Source: Streptococcus pseudopneumoniae (lineage in GTDB: Bacteria > Bacillota > Bacilli > Lactobacillales > Streptococcaceae). Taken from it: a DNA stretch of 59,447 bases. This document shows positions 26,776 through 35,907 of the stretch, piece after piece. The stretch covers positions 1-59,447 of the forward strand of contig NZ_JVKV01000018.1 in the NCBI RefSeq assembly GCF_001072375.1. Reading direction: 5' to 3'. The notes beneath the pieces were generated by a model, which was given only the letters and a program-made list of their open reading frames with translations, was not told the DNA's origin and made no database searches. Numbering within the stretch: the stretch's first letter is position 1; each line of letters opens with the position of its first letter. The translations under genes and the position numbers were made by a program.

Positions 26776-26995
26776 TTTTTGATGATAAAGTAAAATTTGA
26801 CTGTAATTTATGTCTTCTTTTAACTCTTTTGACCAAAACTTCAGTTTCGATATCTTTAAAGACACAGGGATATCGGACTAGAAAATCAAACTTAGACTAC
26901 TGATTTCTACCCGACCATCTATTTGCGTATCAAAACTGAGCAATTTTAGAAACTTTATGGCATACTAGACATATCAATGAAAGCGAGGTAATCTC

Positions 26996-27343
26996 ATGGA
27001 ACAATTTTTAGAAAACATCAAAGATCTTGAAGTGACAACAGTTGCGCGTGCTCAAGAAGCGCTCGACAAGCAAGAAACAGCTACTTTCTTTATCGGACGC
27101 AAAACTTGTCCTTACTGCCGTAAATTTGCTGGTACATTGGCTGGTGTTGTAGCTGAAACTAAAGCTCACATTTATTTCATTAATAGTGAGGAACCAAGCC
27201 AACTTGAAGCTTTGCAAGACTTCCGTTCACGCTACGAAATCCCGACTGTACCAGGATTCGTACATGTAGCAAATGGTCAAATCAATGTCCGTTGCGACTC
27301 TTCAATGTCAGCTCAAGAAATCAAAGAATTTGCTGGGTTGTAA
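26996..27343 (+). CDS. thioredoxin-like protein (bacteriocin transport accessory type)
   Basis: 115 aa. A thioredoxin fold with active site CPYC (in RKTCPYCRKF, about residues 37-46) and the cis-Pro segment IPTVPGF. The family is often annotated as bacteriocin transport accessory protein, but no bacteriocin gene is nearby, so a general thiol-disulfide role in the cytoplasm is as likely. No signal peptide. GCGAGGT precedes the ATG. A TGGCATACT extended -10-like element lies about 25 nt upstream. Convergent with walJ. Confidence 0.85.
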   Translation: MEQFLENIKDLEVTTVARAQEALDKQETATFFIGRKTCPYCRKFAGTLAGVVAETKAHIYFINSEEPSQLEALQDFRSRYEIPTVPGFVHVANGQINVRCDSSMSAQEIKEFAGL

Positions 27344-27352
27344 AAAGTCTAT

Positions 27353-27380
27353 AAAAAAGAAGGCACGAGCCTTCTTTTTT
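27353..27380. terminator. bidirectional terminator between the thioredoxin-like gene and walJ
   Basis: Stem AAAAAAGAAGGC / GCCTTCTTTTTT with a 4-nt loop; T-tracts on both strands. It touches the walJ stop. Confidence 0.9.
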
Positions 27381-28188
27381 ATATCTCCGTCAATGGTGTT
27401 GCAGTGTCTGGTGAAGTATCGTAAACTTGAAAGTCTACTCCAACTCCAAGATCTGCTTGAGCTAACTGATTAACCATGGTCATGTGGGCCAGCTCTTTGA
27501 TATTATTTTCCTTTGACAAATGGCCTAGGTAAATCTTCTTGGTACGATTACCTAGTGTGCGAATCATGGCGTCTGCTCCATCCTCGTTTGAGAGGTGACC
27601 AAGGTCAGACAGGATGCGTTGTTTGAGTCGCCATGCGTAAGATCCTGCTCGCAGGATTTCCACATCATGATTTGACTCGATCAGATAGCCATCTGCATTC
27701 TCGACAATGCCAGCCATACGGTCACTAACATAGCCCGTATCCGTCAGCATAACAAAGCTCTTATCATCCTTCATAAAACGATAAAACTGGGGCGCGACTG
27801 CATCATGACTCACACCGAAACTCTCGATATCGATGTCACCAAAGATTTTGGTTTTTCCCATCTCAAAAATATGCTTTTGAGATGAGTCAACCTTACCGAG
27901 ATACTTACTATTTTCCATAGCCTGCCAGGTTTTCTCATTGGCATAAAGATCCATGCCGTACTTGCGAGCCAGAACTCCCACGCCGTGGATATGGTCTGAA
28001 TGCTCATGCGTTATCAAGATAGCATCCAAATCCTCTGGTTTACGATTGATTTCACTCAAAAGGCTTGTAATTTTTTTGCCAGAGAGTCCCGCATCTACTA
28101 AAATTTTCTTTTTTGGCGTTTCCAAGTAAAATGAATTTCCACTGGAACCCGATGCTAAAATACTGTATTTAAAACCGATATCACTCAT
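27379..28188 (-). CDS. walJ: WalJ/VicX metallo-beta-lactamase-fold hydrolase
   Basis: 269 aa. MBL-fold enzyme with the metal-binding motif THEHSDHIHG (about residues 58-67), later TDTGYVSD and a C-terminal LGHLS. It is always linked to walRK in streptococci (YycJ in Bacillus); a nuclease-type activity and a part in cell wall or DNA damage phenotypes are reported for the family. It starts 1 nt after the walK stop, so it is coupled in the walR-walK-walJ operon. Confidence 0.92.
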   Translation of the reverse strand: MSDIGFKYSILASGSSGNSFYLETPKKKILVDAGLSGKKITSLLSEINRKPEDLDAILITHEHSDHIHGVGVLARKYGMDLYANEKTWQAMENSKYLGKVDSSQKHIFEMGKTKIFGDIDIESFGVSHDAVAPQFYRFMKDDKSFVMLTDTGYVSDRMAGIVENADGYLIESNHDVEILRAGSYAWRLKQRILSDLGHLSNEDGADAMIRTLGNRTKKIYLGHLSKENNIKELAHMTMVNQLAQADLGVGVDFQVYDTSPDTATPLTEI

Positions 28189-28189
28189 T

Positions 28190-29539
28190 CTAGTCTTCTA
28201 GTTCATCCTCCCAAATCTCTTCTTTCACGGCGTCCTTATCGTATGGAAGTACGATAGTAAAGGTTGAACCCTTACCGTATTCACTCTTAGCCCAGATAAA
28301 GCCCTTATGTTGTTTGACGATTTCTTTAGCAATAGCAAGTCCTAGACCAGTACCACCTTGGGCACGACTTCTTGCTCTGTCTACTCGATAGAAACGGTCA
28401 AAAATCTTCGGCAAATCTTGCTTTGGAATTCCTAAACCTTGGTCAGAGATAGACAAAATCATCTGATCATCTGTAGTCTTCATGCTTACAGTGATTTTTC
28501 CACCATCTGGTGAATATTTGATGGCGTTATTTAGGATATTATCAATCACCTGAGTCATCTTATCTGTATCAATCTCAATCCAAACAGAGTTAATCGGATA
28601 ATCTCTCACCAACTCGTATTTCTTCTCATCATCCTGACTTCTCATCTTATCAAAACGATTGAGAATAAAAGTGATAAAGGCAGTAAAGTTAATCAACTCA
28701 ACATCCAAGTGACTGGTCTCATTATCAATCCGTGAGAGGTGCAAGAGGTCTGTCACCATCCGCATCATACGGTTGGTTTCATCAAGAGACACCTTGATAA
28801 AATCTGGAGCAACTGGTTCTGTCAGGGCTCCTTCGTCCAAGGCCTCAAGATAAGATTTTACACTTGTCAAAGGTGTACGCAACTCATGACTAACGTTCGA
28901 AACGAAAAGCCTTCTCTCACGTTCTTCCTTCTCTTGTTCAGTCGTATCATGTAGGACTGCTACTAAACCAGAGATAAAACCAGACTCTCTCCGAATCAAG
29001 GCAAAACGCACGCGCAAGCTGATATACTCGCCATTCACATTTTGGGAATAAATCATCAATTCAGGACTTTGGGTAATGAGATCTCTCAGCTCATACTCTT
29101 CTTCAATTTTGAGTAACTCTAAGATATTTTGATTAAGAGCATCATCCCTTTCAACTCCAAGTTGTCTCTTAGCCATGTCATTAATCATGATAATCTGGCC
29201 ACGACGATTGGTCGCAAGTACTCCGTCTGTCATATAGGCTAGGATACTATGCAACCTCTTACTCTCTTGTTCGAGATTTTCCTGAGTCAGACGAATTACT
29301 TCTGACAAATCATTAAGATTGTTTGTGATATTAGTAATCTCTGAACTTCCCTGCATATCCAAAACCTGAGAATAATCACCAGCAATCAAATCCTTGACCT
29401 TCTGATTCAGCTGTCTCAGGCGAATATTATCGCGACGACTTTCCAGTAAGAGAAAAGTCACCAGCATAATAAAGCCAATTAGGATGAGGATAAAGATAAA
29501 GTCACTCGTCAAAATTGTTTGTTTAATTACTTCAATCAT
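28190..29539 (-). CDS. walK: WalK/VicK sensor histidine kinase
   Basis: 449 aa. One membrane helix (about 13-32) with almost no extracellular part, as in streptococcal WalK. HAMP (about 33-90), PAS (about 95-200), HisKA with phospho-acceptor H218 in [10 protein letters not shown], and a HATPase domain with the N box [15 protein letters not shown] and GGTGLGLAI. The start overlaps the walR stop by a few bases (ATGATTGA), indicating coupling. Controls cell-wall hydrolases with WalR. Confidence 0.95.
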   Translation of the reverse strand: MIEVIKQTILTSDFIFILILIGFIMLVTFLLLESRRDNIRLRQLNQKVKDLIAGDYSQVLDMQGSSEITNITNNLNDLSEVIRLTQENLEQESKRLHSILAYMTDGVLATNRRGQIIMINDMAKRQLGVERDDALNQNILELLKIEEEYELRDLITQSPELMIYSQNVNGEYISLRVRFALIRRESGFISGLVAVLHDTTEQEKEERERRLFVSNVSHELRTPLTSVKSYLEALDEGALTEPVAPDFIKVSLDETNRMMRMVTDLLHLSRIDNETSHLDVELINFTAFITFILNRFDKMRSQDDEKKYELVRDYPINSVWIEIDTDKMTQVIDNILNNAIKYSPDGGKITVSMKTTDDQMILSISDQGLGIPKQDLPKIFDRFYRVDRARSRAQGGTGLGLAIAKEIVKQHKGFIWAKSEYGKGSTFTIVLPYDKDAVKEEIWEDELED

Positions 29540-30236
29540 TATTTCTCATGTAATATCCCACTCCACGACGAGTTAGGATGTATTCAGGTCTACTTGGCGT
29601 ATCTTCAATTTTCTCGCGCAAACGCCTAATGGTTACGTCTACTGTACGGACATCTCCAAAATAGTCATATCCCCAAACAGTTTCAAGAAGATGTTCTCGG
29701 GTAATCACTTGACCAAGATGAGAAGCTAAATGATGTAAGAGTTCGAATTCGCGGTGGGTTAGGTCTAACTCTTCACCATATTTCTTAGCCACGTAGGCAT
29801 CTGGTAAAATCTCCAAATCGCCAATCTGCAGACTTTGTAATTTCGTTTCAGGTTCTTGGTTATCGACTGAAACAAGATCTGTACGACGGAGAAGAGCTTT
29901 AACACGGGCCTGTAGTTCACGATTTGAAAATGGCTTGGTCACATAGTCATCCGCCCCAAGCTCAAGCCCGATAACCTTATCAAATTCACTATCCTTTGCT
30001 GAAAGCATGATAATTGGAACACTACTTGTCTTACGAATAGTTTTTGCGACCTCAAGTCCATCAATCTCTGGAAGCATCAAATCCAAGATAATAATATCTG
30101 GTTGCTCAGCTTCAAATTGTTCAAGAGCTTCACGACCATTAAAAGCAGTTACAACTTCATAACCTTCCTTGGTCATATTAAATTTTATAATATCTGAGAT
30201 GGGTTTTTCATCATCTACAATTAGTATTTTTTTCAT
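29532..30236 (-). CDS. walR: WalR/VicR response regulator
   Basis: 234 aa, OmpR/PhoB family. The receiver domain has the acidic pair DDE (8-10), phospho-acceptor D52 in LDLMLPE and K101-region TKPFS. The winged-helix DNA-binding domain occupies the C-terminal ~100 residues. AAGGTGA precedes the ATG, and an extended -10 (TGGTATAAT, 30260-30268) lies about 25 nt upstream. Essential regulator of peptidoglycan hydrolases in pneumococci. First gene of the operon. Confidence 0.95.
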   Translation of the reverse strand: MKKILIVDDEKPISDIIKFNMTKEGYEVVTAFNGREALEQFEAEQPDIIILDLMLPEIDGLEVAKTIRKTSSVPIIMLSAKDSEFDKVIGLELGADDYVTKPFSNRELQARVKALLRRTDLVSVDNQEPETKLQSLQIGDLEILPDAYVAKKYGEELDLTHREFELLHHLASHLGQVITREHLLETVWGYDYFGDVRTVDVTIRRLREKIEDTPSRPEYILTRRGVGYYMRNND

Positions 30237-30259
30237 TTAGTCACCTTTTTCCTTATCTC

Positions 30260-30268
30260 ATTATACCA
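30260..30268 (-). promoter_or_regulatory. extended -10 promoter of walRKJ
   Basis: Minus-strand TGGTATAAT, hexamer 30260-30265; leader about 17-20 nt with AAGGTGA. Confidence 0.65.
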
Positions 30269-30300
30269 AAAAAATGTAAAGAAGACACGAAAGACCGATA

Positions 30301-31464
30301 CTAGCAGCTTCTTTTCAAGTAGGCTTGCCAAATCTTTTGCTGAGGTTTAGCTAGGGGATAATTGATAAATTCTTCCGGACTTAACCAAAGGACTTCTCTA
30401 TCTGCATATTCCTGTGTTTCAGTAACTCGGCCTGCAATTATCTGGATATGCCATTTACGATGGCTAAAAATGTGCTTGACCTCTTCAAATCGTAGATCTT
30501 GCCAATCAACTTCAAGATCATAGTCCTGTTCAAAACTCTCCTGTGGAGATGGTCCCAGTTCTAGAATTGGATCCGCTACTTGACTAAAAAGGTCCAAGTC
30601 CTGAGTCTGGTCTGAGAATTCATCAACTTCAATCAAGGGAAAATGCCAAAATCCAGCCAAGAGTTTTTCACTCTCATTCTTCTCTAATAGAAACCGCCCC
30701 TGATTATTTTGCACTACAAGAGCCTTTAGATAAATAGGGATTGGCTTTTTCTTGGGAGCCTTAATGGGATAGCGATCCATGGTCCCATGTTGGTAAGCAG
30801 CACTGAACTCCTTAACAGGACTCTCCTCCGGTCTTGGATTAACAGGAGCCTCAATATCTGAACCTAAATCCATCAAAGCCTGATTGAAATCACCTGGACG
30901 ATTTGGGTCAATCAAGATTTCCATCATTGCTTGAAAAATCTTGCGATTGCTAGGATTTCCAATATCATGATTGACTTCAAATAAACGTGCCAAAACACGC
31001 ATGACATTGCCATCTACTGCAGGCTGCGGAAGGTTAAAGGCAATACTAGAGATTGCACCAGCTGTATAAGGACCAATCCCTTTTAAGCTTGAAATACCTT
31101 CATAAGTTGACGGAAACTTGCCTTCAAATTCATTCATAATCTGTTGAGCAGCTGTTTGCATATTGCGAACACGAGAATAATAGCCAAGTCCTTCCCAGGC
31201 TTTTAATAAGCGTTCCTCAGGAGCATTTGCTAAACTCTCTACAGTCGAAAACCAGTCTAAAAAACGTTCATAATAGGGAATGACGGTATCAACTCGAGTC
31301 TGCTGCAACATAATTTCAGATACCCAGATATGGTAAGGATTCTTACTCCGTCTCCAAGGTAAATCCCGCTTATTTTCGTCATACCAGGCTAATAGTTTTT
31401 GACGGAAAGAGAGAATCTTGTCCTCTTCCCACATGGTCACACCATATTTCTCCAAATCTAACAT
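30301..31464 (-). CDS. mutY: adenine DNA glycosylase MutY, clusterless type
   Basis: 387 aa. Removes A paired with 8-oxoG. The catalytic Glu is E50 (WVSEIMLQQTRV), the helix-hairpin-helix is LKGIGPYTAG (128-137) and the catalytic Asp is D151 (AVDGNVMRV). The C-terminal ~150 residues form the NUDIX-like 8-oxoG recognition domain. Where [4Fe-4S] MutY proteins have four Cys, residues 199-222 here read DLGSDIEAPVNPRPEESP and on, with no Cys. Such clusterless MutY proteins are known in lactic acid bacteria. No Shine-Dalgarno sequence: the extended -10 ends 6 nt before the ATG. Confidence 0.93.
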   Translation of the reverse strand: MLDLEKYGVTMWEEDKILSFRQKLLAWYDENKRDLPWRRSKNPYHIWVSEIMLQQTRVDTVIPYYERFLDWFSTVESLANAPEERLLKAWEGLGYYSRVRNMQTAAQQIMNEFEGKFPSTYEGISSLKGIGPYTAGAISSIAFNLPQPAVDGNVMRVLARLFEVNHDIGNPSNRKIFQAMMEILIDPNRPGDFNQALMDLGSDIEAPVNPRPEESPVKEFSAAYQHGTMDRYPIKAPKKKPIPIYLKALVVQNNQGRFLLEKNESEKLLAGFWHFPLIEVDEFSDQTQDLDLFSQVADPILELGPSPQESFEQDYDLEVDWQDLRFEEVKHIFSHRKWHIQIIAGRVTETQEYADREVLWLSPEEFINYPLAKPQQKIWQAYLKRSC

Positions 31465-31470
31465 ATTTCT

Positions 31471-31479
31471 AGTATAGCA
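31471..31479 (-). promoter_or_regulatory. extended -10 promoter of mutY, leaderless architecture
   Basis: Minus-strand TGCTATACT with 6 nt (AGAAAT) before the ATG at 31464. Confidence 0.65.
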
Positions 31480-31602
31480 TAACCTTTTAGGATACTCAAA
31501 AAATCAAGATAGGGCTTGTTAAAACACTCTCTTAAACTCTATTAGAAAATTAGCAATTTAGCCTTTACAAACCAGCTGCTTCTATCATTTTCCCTACTTT
31601 TT

Positions 31603-31611
31603 TGATATAAT
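31603..31611 (+). promoter_or_regulatory. extended -10 promoter of pepX
   Basis: TGATATAAT, hexamer 31606-31611; leader about 25 nt with AAAGGAGG. Confidence 0.65.
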
Positions 31612-31641
31612 AAATTTAATGATTCTTCAAAGGAGGCATCT

Positions 31642-33921
31642 ATGCGTTTTAATCAATTCAGTTACTATCCTGTAAGCCAGAAAGAAGCTTTACAGGAATT
31701 ATCCAGCCTTGGATTCAAGCTTGACCAATCAAATTCTGATAAAGAACTGTTTGAAGCTTTTGTTAGAACTTGTTTTTTCAATTACAAAAATACGGATTAT
31801 CCCCTCTCAACTTTAGCTGTTGATAAAGAAACTGATCTGCTCACTTTCTTCAATTCTGATCGTGAATTAACTGCAGAAATTTTCTATACTGTTGCCTTTC
31901 AGTTACTTGGTTTCAACTACTTAATAGACTTTGAAGATGGTCTAGCTTTTCATAAAGAAACGGCATTTCCTATTGTATACGGAGATTTGATTGACAATCT
32001 CTATCAACTCCTTAACACGCGCACTAAAAAGGGAAATACCTTGATTGATCAGCTAGTTAGTGATGGTCTTATCCCTGAGGACAATGGTTACCACTACTTC
32101 AATGGAAAGAGTTTGGCTACTTTCTCAACTAACAATGTTATTCGTGAAGTTGTTTATGTGGAAACTCGTATTGATTCTGATAATGATGGTCTACCTGATT
32201 TAGTCAAGGTTAGCATCATCCGTCCGACTTACAATGGCAAAATTCCAGCAGTTATGACGGCAAGTCCTTACCATCAAGGAACCAATGATAAAGCAAGCGA
32301 TAAAGCTCTTTACAAAATGGAAGCTGAGCTAGAAGTCAAGGAACCACATGAAATTTCTCAACCAAATCCAACATTAGACTTGGTTGAGCCAGTTGGCCAA
32401 GCAGACCTCGTTTCAGAAGCTGAAGAAAAACTGACTCATATCAATAGCAGCTACACACTTAACGACTACTTCCTTCCAAGAGGATTTGCAAATATCTACG
32501 TATCTGGTCTTGGTACAAAGGATTCTCAAGGTCAGATGACTAATGGTGACTATCGACAAGTTGAAGCCTATAAAAATGTCATTGATTGGCTCAATGGCCG
32601 TTGTCGCGCCTTTACAGACCATAGTCGTAAACGTCAAGTCAAGGCTGACTGGTCCAATGGTAAAGTCGCCACTACTGGTCTTTCTTATCTAGGAACAATG
32701 TCAAATGGTCTTGCTACTACAGGAGTTGATGGTTTAGAGGTCATCATTGCTGAAGCCGGTATTTCTTCTTGGTACAACTATTACCGAGAAAATGGTCTGG
32801 TAACAAGCCCTGGTGGCTATCCAGGGGAGGACTTCGATTCATTAGATGAATTAACTTATTCTCGTAATCTCTTAGCTGGTGACTATATTCGTGGAAACGA
32901 GGCTCATAAAGATTCTATAGAAGAACTGAAGAAAAATCTAGACCGTAAAACTGGGGATTATAACCAATTTTGGCATGACAGAAACTACCTTCTTAATGCT
33001 CACAAAGTTAAGGCTGAAGTTGTCTTTACCCACGGTTCGCAAGACTGGAATGTAAAACCACTTCATGTCTATCAAATGTTCAATGCTCTTCCAAGCAATA
33101 TTAAGAAACATCTCTTTTACCATAACGGCGCCCATGTTTATATGAACAATTGGCAATCTATTGATTTCCGTGAATCCATGAATGCTCTTTTGACGCAGAA
33201 ATTATTGGACCAAGAAACTGACTACCAACTTCCAAGAGTCGTTTGGCAAGACAATACTGCTCCTCAAACCTGGCTGTCACTTGAAGATTTTGGAAATCAA
33301 ACTGACCATAAAACTTTCTCTTTAGGTACTGAAGAAGCTGTCATTGAAAATCATTACCAAGATTCTGACTTCGAACGTTTTGCAAAAACTTACCAAACCT
33401 TTAATAATGAACTTTATCAAGGTAAGGTGAATCAGATTACCATTGATCTTCCAGTGACTGAAGATCTTCATATCAATGGTCGTGTTAAACTAAACCTTCG
33501 TCTCAAGTCAAGTACAAACAAAGGCTTACTTTCTGCCCAACTTCTCGAACTTGGTCAAAAGAAATACCTACAACCATATCCAGGAGTTTTGGCTGCTCAT
33601 ACGATTGATAATGGTCGTTACCACATGCTGGAAAACCTTTGCGAACTACCATTTAGTCCAAATGCACAGCGTGTTATTACCAAAGGCTACCTCAATCTTC
33701 AAAATCGTCATGATTTATTGAAAATTGAAGAAGTCAAGCCAGATGAATGGATGGAATTCCAAGTTGAACTCCAACCAACTATTTACAAACTAAAAGAAGG
33801 CGATACAGTACGTCTTGTTCTTTATACTACAGACTTTGAGATTACTGTACGTGACAATACAGACTATCACTTGACTGTCGACCTTGCGCAATCTAGTCTT
33901 GAAATTCCATTCCAAAAGTAG
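31642..33921 (+). CDS. pepX: Xaa-Pro dipeptidyl-peptidase
   Basis: 759 aa, full length. Serine peptidase that removes X-Pro dipeptides from peptide N-termini. An N-terminal helical domain (about 1-150) is followed by the alpha/beta-hydrolase core with nucleophile in [11 protein letters not shown], Asp in [10 protein letters not shown] and His in HNGAHVY, and a C-terminal beta-sandwich (about 520-759). AAAGGAGG precedes the ATG. Cytoplasmic (no signal peptide). Monocistronic and divergent from mutY. Confidence 0.95.
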   Translation: MRFNQFSYYPVSQKEALQELSSLGFKLDQSNSDKELFEAFVRTCFFNYKNTDYPLSTLAVDKETDLLTFFNSDRELTAEIFYTVAFQLLGFNYLIDFEDGLAFHKETAFPIVYGDLIDNLYQLLNTRTKKGNTLIDQLVSDGLIPEDNGYHYFNGKSLATFSTNNVIREVVYVETRIDSDNDGLPDLVKVSIIRPTYNGKIPAVMTASPYHQGTNDKASDKALYKMEAELEVKEPHEISQPNPTLDLVEPVGQADLVSEAEEKLTHINSSYTLNDYFLPRGFANIYVSGLGTKDSQGQMTNGDYRQVEAYKNVIDWLNGRCRAFTDHSRKRQVKADWSNGKVATTGLSYLGTMSNGLATTGVDGLEVIIAEAGISSWYNYYRENGLVTSPGGYPGEDFDSLDELTYSRNLLAGDYIRGNEAHKDSIEELKKNLDRKTGDYNQFWHDRNYLLNAHKVKAEVVFTHGSQDWNVKPLHVYQMFNALPSNIKKHLFYHNGAHVYMNNWQSIDFRESMNALLTQKLLDQETDYQLPRVVWQDNTAPQTWLSLEDFGNQTDHKTFSLGTEEAVIENHYQDSDFERFAKTYQTFNNELYQGKVNQITIDLPVTEDLHINGRVKLNLRLKSSTNKGLLSAQLLELGQKKYLQPYPGVLAAHTIDNGRYHMLENLCELPFSPNAQRVITKGYLNLQNRHDLLKIEEVKPDEWMEFQVELQPTIYKLKEGDTVRLVLYTTDFEITVRDNTDYHLTVDLAQSSLEIPFQK

Positions 33922-33934
33922 TCAGTAAACTAGA

Positions 33935-33963
33935 AAACCCGTGATACCTATCATCACGGGTTT
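33935..33963. terminator. bidirectional terminator after pepX and the small obgE-linked gene
   Basis: Perfect stem AAACCCGTGAT / ATCACGGGTTT with a 7-nt loop between the converging genes. Confidence 0.88.
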
Positions 33964-33966
33964 ATT

Positions 33967-34131
33967 TTATGATTTGTTATTTTCAGCTTGCTTTTTAGTT
34001 CTTGCTAGTCTCAAAGCACGATTTGGATTGAGGCGATTAAACAGTTCTTCTAACTTCTTCTCATTCCAGACGTCTGCTGCAGAAACAAAATTTCCATCAG
34101 CATCTCGGAAAGATATCGGTTTATCTCCCAT
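33967..34131 (-). CDS. small basic/acidic protein downstream of obgE
   Basis: 54 aa, beginning MGDKPISFRDADGNF and ending KKQAENNKS. It has a proper ribosome binding site (GGAG 7 nt before the ATG) overlapping the end of obgE; the ATG is 10 nt after the obgE stop. The terminator at 33935-33963 follows directly. The N-terminal half (residues 5-25) looks like a short folded motif (SFRDADGNFVSAADVWN), and the tail is Arg/Lys-rich. I do not recognise a function. Co-transcription with obgE and clean signals make it a real gene. Confidence 0.75.
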   Translation of the reverse strand: MGDKPISFRDADGNFVSAADVWNEKKLEELFNRLNPNRALRLARTKKQAENNKS

Positions 34132-34140
34132 CGCTATCTC

Positions 34141-35451
34141 CTAGTCTACAAATTCAAACTCAAACTTACCGATACGAACCAAATCTCCATCCTTGGCACC
34201 ACGGGCGCGGAGAGCTTCATCGACTCCCATTCCGCGCAACTGACGTGCAAATTTCATAACAGACTCATCGCGGTCAAAGTTAGTCATGTTAAAGAGTTTG
34301 ATGAGTTTTTCACCTGAAAGTACCCAAGTTGCATCATCATCACGACTAATTTCAAATGGTTTTTCTTCTTCATCAAAGCCATAATAAACTTCTTCTTCCA
34401 TTTCTGACTCATCATAAAGAAGGAATTCTGGGGTCTTATCAAGAAGTTCAGCCGTTGCGTCCAATAAAGGTGCTAAACCTTGTTTTGTCAAACCTGATAT
34501 TGGGAAGATTGCTGGTAATTCCTCGAACTCATCAAAGTTTGTTGCCAATTTTTTCTTGAATTCTTCAAGATTTTCCTGACTTTCTGGCATATCCATCTTA
34601 TTAGCAACAATAATTTGTGGACGCTCCATCAGACGAAGGTTGTAAGATTCCAACTCTTTGTTAATAGCTAGATAATCTTCGTAAGGATCGCGACCTTCAC
34701 TGGCTGACATATCGATGATGTGAAGAATAACGCGAGTACGCTCAATATGGCGAAGGAACTGAGTTCCCAAGCCCACACCTTGACTTGCTCCTTCAATCAA
34801 ACCAGGAAGGTCTGCCACTGCAAAGGACTCACCTGATTGGGTACGGACCATACCAAGATTTGGAACGATTGTTGTAAAGTGGTAGGCACCAATTTTTGGT
34901 TTCGCAGAAGTAATAACACTTAACAAGGTTGATTTTCCAACTGAAGGGAAGCCAACCAAACCAACATCCGCAAGAATTTTAAGTTCTAACTGTAATTCGC
35001 GCTCCTGACCAGGTTCTCCATTCTCAGAGATCTCTGGAGCAGGATTTTTTGGTGTCGCAAAACGGATATTTCCACGGCCACCTCGACCACCGTGAGCAAC
35101 GATAAACTCTTGGCCGTGCTCAATCAAGTCAGTGATAACTTTTCCAGTTTCTGCATCACGTACAGTTGTACCTTGAGGCACTCGAACAATCAAGTCCTCT
35201 GCTCCTCTACCATGCATTCCTTTGGTCATCCCTTTTTCACCCGATTGGGCCTTGAAATGACGATTGTAACGGAAGTCCATCAGGGTACGTAAACCTTCAT
35301 CTACAACAAAGACAACGTTACCACCACGGCCTCCATCACCTCCCCATGGACCGCCATTAGGGACGTATTTTTCACGACGAAAGGCAACCATCCCATCGCC
35401 ACCATTTCCAGCCTTGACCTTGATCTTGGCTGTATCTAAAAACATACTCAT
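34141..35451 (-). CDS. obgE: Obg family GTPase
   Basis: 436 aa. Ribosome-associated GTPase involved in 50S maturation and growth control. The N-terminal Gly-rich Obg fold (about 1-158) is followed by the G domain with GFPSVGKST (P-loop), [20 protein letters not shown], and the C-terminal OCT domain (about 355-436). The start is weakly supported: GAGAAA before the first of two near ATGs. Upstream is a terminator of the DUF4044 gene. Confidence 0.95.
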   Translation of the reverse strand: MSMFLDTAKIKVKAGNGGDGMVAFRREKYVPNGGPWGGDGGRGGNVVFVVDEGLRTLMDFRYNRHFKAQSGEKGMTKGMHGRGAEDLIVRVPQGTTVRDAETGKVITDLIEHGQEFIVAHGGRGGRGNIRFATPKNPAPEISENGEPGQERELQLELKILADVGLVGFPSVGKSTLLSVITSAKPKIGAYHFTTIVPNLGMVRTQSGESFAVADLPGLIEGASQGVGLGTQFLRHIERTRVILHIIDMSASEGRDPYEDYLAINKELESYNLRLMERPQIIVANKMDMPESQENLEEFKKKLATNFDEFEELPAIFPISGLTKQGLAPLLDATAELLDKTPEFLLYDESEMEEEVYYGFDEEEKPFEISRDDDATWVLSGEKLIKLFNMTNFDRDESVMKFARQLRGMGVDEALRARGAKDGDLVRIGKFEFEFVD

Positions 35452-35475
35452 ATTCTTTTCTCACTCTAAAAAGGG

Positions 35476-35489
35476 CTGGGAAATCCCAG
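35476..35489 (-). terminator. terminator of the DUF4044-type gene
   Basis: Stem CTGGG / CCCAG with a 4-nt loop and a T-tract on the minus strand, about 37 nt after the stop. Confidence 0.65.
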
Positions 35490-35525
35490 TCACCAACTAT
35501 TACAACTTGCTAGAAATCTAGCATT

Positions 35526-35660
35526 TTAAAATCTGCTAAATACACCGATGGCTGTAGCAAAGATACCTGCTAGGGTTACAAATAACATAATCAAAACGAC
35601 AAACATTGTTAGTTTTTCAAAGAAAGTTTTTTTACGTTTCCCATTATCACCAAATGCCAT
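35526..35660 (-). CDS. small membrane protein, DUF4044-like
   Basis: 44 aa, MAFGDNGKRKKTFFEKLT followed by one hydrophobic helix (about 19-39) and SRF. The basic N-terminus suggests a single-pass protein with its N-terminus in the cytoplasm. It has AAAGGAG 6 nt before the ATG. The DUF4044 family, from memory, has exactly this size and opening. It lies 29 nt after the PspC-domain gene in the same direction, possibly on its transcript. Confidence 0.78.
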   Translation of the reverse strand: MAFGDNGKRKKTFFEKLTMFVVLIMLFVTLAGIFATAIGVFSRF

Positions 35661-35689
35661 TTTTTCTCCTTTACTATAATACTCTAATC

Positions 35690-35881
35690 TTAAAATTCAT
35701 CTGATACAGGAGCGATTGCCCACAAGATCAAGTAAGCAATAAGTCCAGCACCATAACAGAAAGCTAGAACTCCCCAAATCACACGTACAATTGTAGGGTC
35801 AATATCAAAATAATTAGCTAAACCAGCGCATACACCACCGATTTTTTGATCTCTACTACTTCTCATAAATTTCTTTTTCAT
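35690..35881 (-). CDS. PspC domain protein
   Basis: 63 aa. PspC/phage-shock-type domain: RSSRDQKIGGVCAGLANYFDIDPTIVR, which I break here, then one hydrophobic segment (about 38-58). The family is membrane-associated and often stress-related. AAAGGAAA precedes the ATG. It follows the glycosyltransferase by 26 nt on the same strand. Confidence 0.88.
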   Translation of the reverse strand: MKKKFMRSSRDQKIGGVCAGLANYFDIDPTIVRVIWGVLAFCYGAGLIAYLILWAIAPVSDEF

Positions 35882-35907
35882 TTTTTTATTTCCTTTCTTT
35901 GATTCGA

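Noticed and set aside
26776..26995. Possible small RNA between pgm and the thioredoxin-like gene
   Set aside because: No promoter-terminator pair could be defined; only the downstream gene's promoter is plausible.
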